Below, piece by piece: positions 6,898 to 10,803 of a stretch of DNA of 10,803 nucleotides. How positions within the stretch are numbered: the stretch's first letter is position 1; every line of letters starts with the position of its first letter. The position numbers and the translations under genes are program-made. Under the pieces are notes generated by a model, which did not search any database, was not told the origin of the DNA, and saw nothing but the letters and a program-made list of their open reading frames with translations. This DNA is from DATGYC01 sp035298385 (GTDB lineage Bacteria > Bacillota > Sulfobacillia > Symbiobacteriales > Symbiobacteriaceae): positions 1-10,803 of the forward strand of contig DATGYC010000201.1 in the NCBI GenBank assembly GCA_035298385.1. Direction: 5' to 3'.

Positions 6898-7832
6898 TCG
6901 TCTTGCACCGCCTCTTGCTGCTCGTCGGCGAGTCTTCCTGCAGGGCTAAACTCGCGATCTCCTCGGGAGAGTCGCCGGTGGCGCCCCACTTCCAGTCGCC
7001 GTTCGGCGATGCTCTTGGCCACGAGGGTAACGAGGGCGAGCAGCACCAGAAGTGAGGCGACGGCAAAGGCCCCGGCAAAGTCGTACTCGTTGTAGAGGAT
7101 CTCCACATGGAGGGGGAGGGTGTTGGTCCTACCCCGGATGTGGCCGGAGACGACCGAGACCGCACCGAACTCCCCCATGGCACGGGCGTTGCAGAGGATC
7201 ATCCCGTAGAGAAGGCCCCATTTGATCTTGGGCAGGGTGACGCGCCAGAAGGTCTGCCAGCCGCTGGCGCCGAGGACGAGGGCCGCCTCTTCCTCCTCAG
7301 AGCCGCCAGCCTGCATGACGGGGATCAGATCGCGGGCGACGAAGGGAAAGGTGACGAAGGTCGTCGCCAGGATGATCCCAGGCGTGGCAAAGATGATCTT
7401 CCAGCCCTCCGCCAGGAGCCAGGGACCGAGTAGGCCGCGGGCCCCGAAGAGTAGGACGAAGATCAGACCGGCGATCACGGGTGAGACCGAGAAGGGTAGG
7501 TCGATCAGGGTGACCAGGAACTGCTTGCCGGGGAAGTTGAACTTGGTGACGACCCAGGCGGCAGCGATGCCGAAGAGCGCATTCAGTGGTACGGCTACCA
7601 GGGCGGTCAAGAGTGTCAGGCCGACAGCGCGGAGCGCATCATGCCTGGTGATGGCGATCAGGTAGTAGTCGAAGCCCTTGCGCAGGGCGGTGGTCAGGAC
7701 GACCCCCAGCGGGACCAGCAGAAAGAGCGCGATGAAGGCGAGGGCAAGGGTGATAAGTAGCCAGCGGACCCAGCGTGGCTCCGAAAGGGAGGTGGGGTTG
7801 GCCTTTGATTCGACCTGCTTGCTAATGGACAT
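6894..7832 (-). CDS. cysW: Sulfate ABC transporter permease CysW
   Basis: Second membrane subunit of the sulfate importer, pairing with CysT. About six hydrophobic segments are seen, the first at residues 23-48. The ATPase-contact EAA loop is EEAALVLGASGWQTFWRVTLP (about 181-201), followed by NARAMGEFGAVSVVSGHIRGRTNTLPL, typical of CysW. I start it at the ATG at 7832 (312 residues). GAGGTGA (7838-7844) lies 5 nt upstream and includes the cysT stop codon. A further in-frame ATG at 7868 would add 12 residues but would lie inside cysT with no clear SD. A charged C-terminal tail of about 30 residues (from ~280) follows the last helix. The gene ends in an ATGA overlap with cysA. Confidence 0.95.
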   Translation of the reverse strand: MSISKQVESKANPTSLSEPRWVRWLLITLALAFIALFLLVPLGVVLTTALRKGFDYYLIAITRHDALRAVGLTLLTALVAVPLNALFGIAAAWVVTKFNFPGKQFLVTLIDLPFSVSPVIAGLIFVLLFGARGLLGPWLLAEGWKIIFATPGIILATTFVTFPFVARDLIPVMQAGGSEEEEAALVLGASGWQTFWRVTLPKIKWGLLYGMILCNARAMGEFGAVSVVSGHIRGRTNTLPLHVEILYNEYDFAGAFAVASLLVLLALVTLVAKSIAERRLEVGRHRRLSRGDREFSPAGRLADEQQEAVQDE

Positions 7833-7837
7833 TTCGA

Positions 7838-7844
7838 TCACCTC
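7838..7844 (-). promoter_or_regulatory. Ribosome binding site of cysW overlapping the cysT stop
   Basis: On the - strand GAGGTGA contains the TGA stop of cysT and lies 5 nt before the ATG at 7832. It fixes the cysW start and suggests that ribosomes ending on cysT reinitiate on cysW. Confidence 0.7.
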
Positions 7845-8662
7845 GCGCCGGCAATCCGGCTGGCCCATGCCTGCAACAGGTTGGTCATGAGCAGGAGAGC
7901 GAAGGAGATGACGAGCATGACGACAGCGAGGGCGGTCGCCCCGGCGTAGTCGTACTGCTCCAGCTTGGTCATGATCAGGAGCGAGACGATCTCGGTCTTG
8001 CCGGGCATGTTGCCAGCGATAAAGACGACCGAGCCGTACTCACCGATCGCCCGGGCGAAGGCCTGGGCAAAGCCGGCAAGGACGGCTGGCAGCAGGGCGG
8101 GTAAGAGAACCCGGCGGAAGGTCTGCAGGCGCCCGGCGCCCAGGACGGCAGCGGCCTCCTCTGCGCTCAGGTCGAGGCCGTGCAGGACCGGTTGGACCGT
8201 GCGGACGACGAAGGGCAGCCCGATGAAGATCATCGCAATCGTGATCCCCAGCGGGGTGAAGGCGACCTTGATCCCGAGCGGCTCCAGGTACTGTCCGACC
8301 CAGCCGTTGGGTGCGAAGGCAGCGGTCAGGGCGATGCCGCCGACGGCCGTGGGGAGGGCGAAGGGCAGGTCCACAAGACCGTCGACGAGGCGGCGCCCGG
8401 GGAATTGGTAGCGCTCCAGTACCCAGGCGAGCAGAAGGCCGAACGGCACGTTGACCAGGGCGCCCGCCAGGGCGGTCCCGAAGGTGAGGCGGTAAGAGGC
8501 GATGGCACGCGGATCGAGGACGATCGCCCAAAACCCGCCCCAGTCCAGGTTGGCAGCCTTCAGGAAGAGCGTGGCGAGCGGCAGGAGGACGAGGAACGCC
8601 AGATAGGTGAGGGTATAGCCGAGCGTGAGACCAAATCCGGGCAGGCGGTGCGGACGGGACAC
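7838..8662 (-). CDS. cysT: Sulfate ABC transporter permease CysT (CysU)
   Basis: First membrane subunit of the sulfate importer. 274 residues with about six membrane segments, starting with 14-36 (LGYTLTYLAFLVLLPLATLF). Family landmarks: LVDLPFALPTAVGGIAL (96-112) and the ATPase-contact EAA loop EEAAAVLGAGRLQTFRRVLLP (168-188), then ARAIGEYGSVVFIAGNMPGKTEIVSLLI, the characteristic CysT segment. The GTG start at 8662 has AAGGGGTGA upstream on the - strand (8669-8677), which again includes the stop of the preceding gene; the gap to sbp is only 6 nt. CysT and CysW together form the heterodimeric channel for the Sbp lipoprotein. Confidence 0.95.
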   Translation of the reverse strand: MSRPHRLPGFGLTLGYTLTYLAFLVLLPLATLFLKAANLDWGGFWAIVLDPRAIASYRLTFGTALAGALVNVPFGLLLAWVLERYQFPGRRLVDGLVDLPFALPTAVGGIALTAAFAPNGWVGQYLEPLGIKVAFTPLGITIAMIFIGLPFVVRTVQPVLHGLDLSAEEAAAVLGAGRLQTFRRVLLPALLPAVLAGFAQAFARAIGEYGSVVFIAGNMPGKTEIVSLLIMTKLEQYDYAGATALAVVMLVISFALLLMTNLLQAWASRIAGAR

Positions 8663-8668
8663 GCAGGC

Positions 8669-9694
8669 TCACCCCTTCGGCTTGTAGATCTGGTCGAAGA
8701 CGCCACCATCAGCAAAGTGGGTCTTCTGCGCCTGTTGCCAGCCGCCGAACCGCTCGTCGATGGTGAAGAGCTGCAGGTCGGCGAACTGGGCTTTGTACGT
8801 GGCGAGGATGGTCGGGTTGGTCGGGCGGTAGAAGAACTGGCCCGCCAGGTTCTGCCCCTCATCGCTGTAGAGGTAGGCCAGATAGGCCTCCGCCACCTTC
8901 CGGGTCCCCCGCCTGTCGACGACCGCGTCAACCACGGTGACCGGTGGCTCAGCCAGGATGGAGAGGGAGGGCGTGACGATCTCGACCTTGTCGGCGCCGT
9001 ACTCCCTTAGGGCTAAGTAGGCCTCGTTCTCCCAGGCGATCAGCACGTCGCCCATCCCTCGTTCCAGGAAGGTGGTAGTGGCGCCGCGGGCGCCCGAGTC
9101 CAGGACGGCGACGTTCTGGAAGAGTTGGGTGACGAAGGTCCGGGCGGACTCGTCATTGCCGCCAGGTTGGGCCAGGGCGTAGCCCCAGGCGGCTAAGTAG
9201 TTCCAGCGGGCGCCCCCGGAGGCCTTCGGGTTGGGCGTGATCACGTCGACGCCGGGCTTCACGAGGTCGCCCCAGTCCTTGATTCCCTTGGGGTTACCCT
9301 TCCGCACGAGGAAGACGATGGTCGAATGGTAGGGGGCGCTGCGCTGGGGGAGGCGCCCCTGCCAGCCCGGCGTGACCAGGCCGGCGCCCTGCATGGCGTC
9401 GATGTCATAGGCGAGGGCGAGGGTGACTACGTCAGCCTCCAGACCATCGATTACGGCACGGGCCTGCTTGCCAGAGCCGCCGTGGGACTGATTGACGATG
9501 ACCGCCTGCCCCGACTCCTTGGTCCAGTGGGCGGCGAAGGCCTTGTTGTAGGCTTCGTAGAACTCGCGGGTCGGATCGTAGGAGACGTTCAGGAGTTCCA
9601 CGGGCGCCCCGGGCGAGCCGGAGGGCTTGGTGCTACAAGCGGATACCACCAGTACAAGGGCGACTAGCCCTAGGATCAGACTCGTACGCTTCAT
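8669..9694 (-). CDS. sbp: Sulfate-binding lipoprotein of the ABC importer (Sbp type)
   Basis: Extracytoplasmic receptor that binds sulfate and hands it to CysT-CysW. The N-terminus is a lipoprotein signal: MKR, a hydrophobic core and the lipobox VVSAC with the acylated Cys at residue 20. A membrane-anchored receptor suits a Gram-positive-type envelope; E. coli Sbp is free in the periplasm. Conserved segments: SYDPTREFYEAYN (38-50), SHGGSGKQ (70-77), DVVTLALAYDIDA (88-100), PNPKASGGARWNYLAAWGYAL (155-174), LDSGARGAT (198-206) and GDVLIAWENEA (215-225). SHGGSGKQ and TLALAYD match Sbp (sulfate) better than CysP (thiosulfate), as I recall the two families. The start is ATG 9694 with GGAGG (9704-9708) 9 nt upstream; a TTG one codon earlier is less likely. 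First gene of the operon; its upstream region holds a hairpin. Confidence 0.94.
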   Translation of the reverse strand: MKRTSLILGLVALVLVVSACSTKPSGSPGAPVELLNVSYDPTREFYEAYNKAFAAHWTKESGQAVIVNQSHGGSGKQARAVIDGLEADVVTLALAYDIDAMQGAGLVTPGWQGRLPQRSAPYHSTIVFLVRKGNPKGIKDWGDLVKPGVDVITPNPKASGGARWNYLAAWGYALAQPGGNDESARTFVTQLFQNVAVLDSGARGATTTFLERGMGDVLIAWENEAYLALREYGADKVEIVTPSLSILAEPPVTVVDAVVDRRGTRKVAEAYLAYLYSDEGQNLAGQFFYRPTNPTILATYKAQFADLQLFTIDERFGGWQQAQKTHFADGGVFDQIYKPKG

Positions 9695-9885
9695 CAAACG
9701 CTCCCTCCAGTTTCCCTGAAAGATGATATGTAACCCCGCTGCCCTCTGGTGAGGGGAGCGGGGCTACGTCGTTTACTCAACTTTCGATTCGCCGGGAATA
9801 TGTTAATCTCGGTCGCCTGGGTCACTGGAGGCTGGCGTTCCGGCTGGGCGCTGGTCTACCGGGTCTGGGCAGAGGAGGCAGGGTC
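9695..9885. promoter_or_regulatory. Divergent sbp/cysC control region
   Basis: 191 bp between two sulfate arms; it must hold both promoters. Toward cysC, TTTACT (9772-9777) repeats the -35-like TTTACTCA seen before the aldo/keto reductase, but the -10 at 17-18 bp (GAATAT, 9796-9801) is weak. Toward sbp, a - strand TATCAT (5 of 6 to -10 consensus, about 9723-9728) lacks a good -35, and a - strand TTAACA (9802-9807) lacks a good -10. A short dyad ATTC-N5-GAAT sits at 9787-9799. I find no recognisable SAM-I riboswitch or T-box. The limits are certain; the promoter details are not. Confidence 0.5.
9730..9767. other. Imperfect hairpin in the sbp leader or divergent control region
   Basis: Arms: GTA (9730-9732) with TAC (9765-9767), CCCCGCT (9734-9740) with AGCGGGG (9757-9763), CCCTC (9742-9746) with GAGGG (9751-9755), and a 4-nt loop TGGT. 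There are two single mismatches, A/C and G/G. The structure lies 36 nt upstream of the sbp start. It has no adjoining T-run on either strand, so it is not a clear terminator. It could be a leader RNA element for sbp, a transcript boundary, or a DNA operator. Confidence 0.6.
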
Positions 9886-10464
9886 ATGGGCGGAGGGGTG
9901 CTCTGGTTCACCGGTCTCTCCGGTGCGGGGAAGTCGACGATCGCTCGACGGGTCGAGGCGCAGTTGCGGGAGCGGGGCGAGCGGGTTGAGGTGCTGGACG
10001 GAGACGAGGTCCGGGAGAATCTCTCGAAGGGTCTTGGTTTCTCCCGGGCGGACCGGGATACAAACGTCCGGCGGATCGGCTGGGTAGCGAAGGTGCTGGC
10101 TAGCCACGACGTGGTGGCGATCACGGCGACGATCTCCCCGTTCCGGGCGGTGCGTGACGAGGTCCGGGCCTCGATCCCGGAGCGCTTCGTGGAGATCTAT
10201 GTGGGGACCCCGCTGGCGGAGTGTGCCCGGCGGGACGTAAAGGGTCTCTACGCCAAGGCGCTGCGGGGGGAGATTCCGCAGTTTACGGGCGTTTCCGATC
10301 CGTACGAGGCGCCCGAGGCGCCGGAGTTGGTGATCGAGACGGTGGGCGAGACGCCGACGGAGAGCGCCGCGCGGGTGGTCGCCTACCTAGAGGAGCGGGG
10401 CTGGATTCAGCCGACCGTGGACCGGGCCGGGTGCGAGGAGGGAGCGGCCTATGCTGGGGGCTGA
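9886..10464 (+). CDS. cysC: Adenylyl-sulfate (APS) kinase CysC
   Basis: Cytosolic enzyme that phosphorylates APS with ATP to make PAPS, the second activation step of sulfate assimilation. 192 residues, normal for a stand-alone bacterial enzyme. Motifs: P-loop GLSGAGKST (10-18), LDGD (37-40), FSRADRDTNVRRIGWVAKVL (52-71), ISPFRAVRDEVR (83-94) holding the Ser that is phosphorylated in the E. coli enzyme, RDVKGLYAKA (116-125) and FTGVSDPYEAP (133-143). ATG at 9886 with GAGGAGG (9872-9878) 7 nt upstream. First gene of the + strand arm, overlapping cysH by 14 nt. Its C-terminal tail, from about residue 173, is not conserved in the family as far as I recall. Confidence 0.96.
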   Translation: MGGGVLWFTGLSGAGKSTIARRVEAQLRERGERVEVLDGDEVRENLSKGLGFSRADRDTNVRRIGWVAKVLASHDVVAITATISPFRAVRDEVRASIPERFVEIYVGTPLAECARRDVKGLYAKALRGEIPQFTGVSDPYEAPEAPELVIETVGETPTESAARVVAYLEERGWIQPTVDRAGCEEGAAYAGG

Positions 10465-10803
10465 GCGGACTGGCGAGGTAGAGGGCGCCCGTCCGGCCGG
10501 CGGTGACCGAGCGGCAGCGTGGCAGGACGTGCCGGCGATCAGACCGGAGTTCGTGGCGGCAGAGGCCGCCCGTCTGGGCGAGGCCGCGCCGGAGGCGATC
10601 CTCCAGTGGGCGCTGGACCGCTACGCCCCACGGGTCGGGCTCACCTGCTCCTTCAGCGGGGCTGGCGTGGTGCTGGCCCACCTGATCAGCCGGCTTGCAC
10701 CGGCGGTCCCGGTCATCTTCCTGGAGACCGGCTTCCACTTTCCGGAGACGCTCGCCTTCAAGGACGCGTTCGTCGCCAAGTACGGGCTGAACCTGGTGGA
10801 GGT
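10451..10803 (+). CDS. cysH: APS/PAPS reductase CysH (3' end outside window)
   Basis: Thioredoxin- or glutaredoxin-dependent reduction of APS or PAPS to sulfite. 117 codons are visible. Residues 1-45 are an Ala/Glu/Arg-rich N-terminus; then ILQWALDRYAPRVGLTCSFSGAGVVLAHL holds the PP-loop nucleotide-binding motif SFSGAG (67-72), and VIFLETGFHFPET (88-100) is the family segment that follows it. These resemble B. subtilis CysH (ACSFGIEG and FLDTGLHFKET). The ATG at 10451 has GGAGG (10437-10441) 9 nt upstream and overlaps the cysC end, suggesting coupling. The [4Fe-4S] cysteine motif that separates APS reductases from plain PAPS reductases lies beyond the window, so the substrate is open. Adjacent cysC favours PAPS use, though the B. 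subtilis type accepts both. Confidence 0.9.
   Translation, partial: MLGAERTGEVEGARPAGGDRAAAWQDVPAIRPEFVAAEAARLGEAAPEAILQWALDRYAPRVGLTCSFSGAGVVLAHLISRLAPAVPVIFLETGFHFPETLAFKDAFVAKYGLNLVE

Noticed and set aside
5719..7095. 458-codon + strand open frame opposite cysA
   Set aside because: It is antisense to an intact cysA with all ABC motifs; the product has no recognisable domain, and long shadow frames are usual at this GC content.
7866..7868. ATG at 7868 as the cysW start
   Set aside because: It would overlap cysT by 31 nt and has no clear SD, while ATG 7832 has GAGGTGA 5 nt upstream.
8180..9010. 276-codon + strand open frame across cysT and sbp
   Set aside because: Antisense to two well-conserved transporter genes and extremely Glu/Gly/Arg-rich.
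9800..9885. Possible leader peptide starting at ATG 9800 before cysC
   Set aside because: No Shine-Dalgarno site, no run of Cys or Met codons, and the frame runs on into cysC in the wrong register with no attenuator-like arrangement.
9695..9885. SAM-I (S-box) riboswitch or T-box upstream of sbp or cysC
   Set aside because: Neither the conserved S-box core nor the T-box sequence AGGGTGGNACCGCG is found on either strand.
1..10803. tRNA, rRNA, CRISPR array, insertion sequence or defence genes
   Set aside because: No cloverleaf, regular spacer array, transposase or nuclease signature was seen; all intergenic spaces are under 220 bp.

Overview
The window is one stretch of a high-GC bacterial chromosome, densely coded on both strands, with nine protein genes, two of them cut by the window edges. 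It holds no rRNA, tRNA, CRISPR array, insertion sequence or phage gene that I can see. Strong Shine-Dalgarno sites (AGGAGGTG, GGAGG), frequent GTG and TTG starts, a lipoprotein-type sulfate-binding protein, and a Bacillus-like acyl-CoA dehydrogenase and CysH point to a high-GC Gram-positive-type (monoderm) bacterium. A Symbiobacterium/Thermaerobacter-like Firmicute is my guess, but Chloroflexi or Deinococcota cannot be excluded from sequence alone.

Region 1 (1-2785, + strand): the C-terminal ~579 codons of a long FadE/YusJ/VLCAD-type acyl-CoA dehydrogenase end in a strong hairpin. A separate unit follows, with its own promoter and a YdhF-like aldo/keto reductase. The layout favours a TTG start at 1841 for the reductase. 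It is followed by a large inverted repeat (2795-2886) that probably ends transcription.

Region 2 (2999-5789, + strand): a two-gene unit encodes a 649-residue protein with two glycosyltransferase-like domains, and a 282-residue SAM methyltransferase with an N-terminal four-cysteine zinc ribbon. The two genes overlap by 8 nt. They look like a small glycan-building and modifying unit of unknown product. A compact bidirectional terminator (5793-5822) separates them from the convergent sulfate genes.

Region 3 (5827-10803): a divergent sulfate assimilation locus. On the - strand, sbp-cysT-cysW-cysA encode a complete sulfate ABC importer: a lipoprotein receptor, two permeases and an ATPase. Gene spacing is +6, +5 and -4 nt, so this is a tight operon. 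On the + strand, cysC (APS kinase) and cysH (APS/PAPS reductase, cut at the window end) overlap by 14 nt. The 191-bp region between the two arms holds a strong imperfect hairpin (9730-9767) and must carry the promoters for both. Together these genes take up sulfate, make PAPS and reduce it to sulfite. ATP sulfurylase and sulfite reductase are not in the window and may lie downstream of cysH.

Most of the window is well-known biology. The least explained parts are the two-domain glycosyltransferase with its methyltransferase partner, the large inverted repeat at 2795-2886, and the hairpin in the sulfate divergent region.
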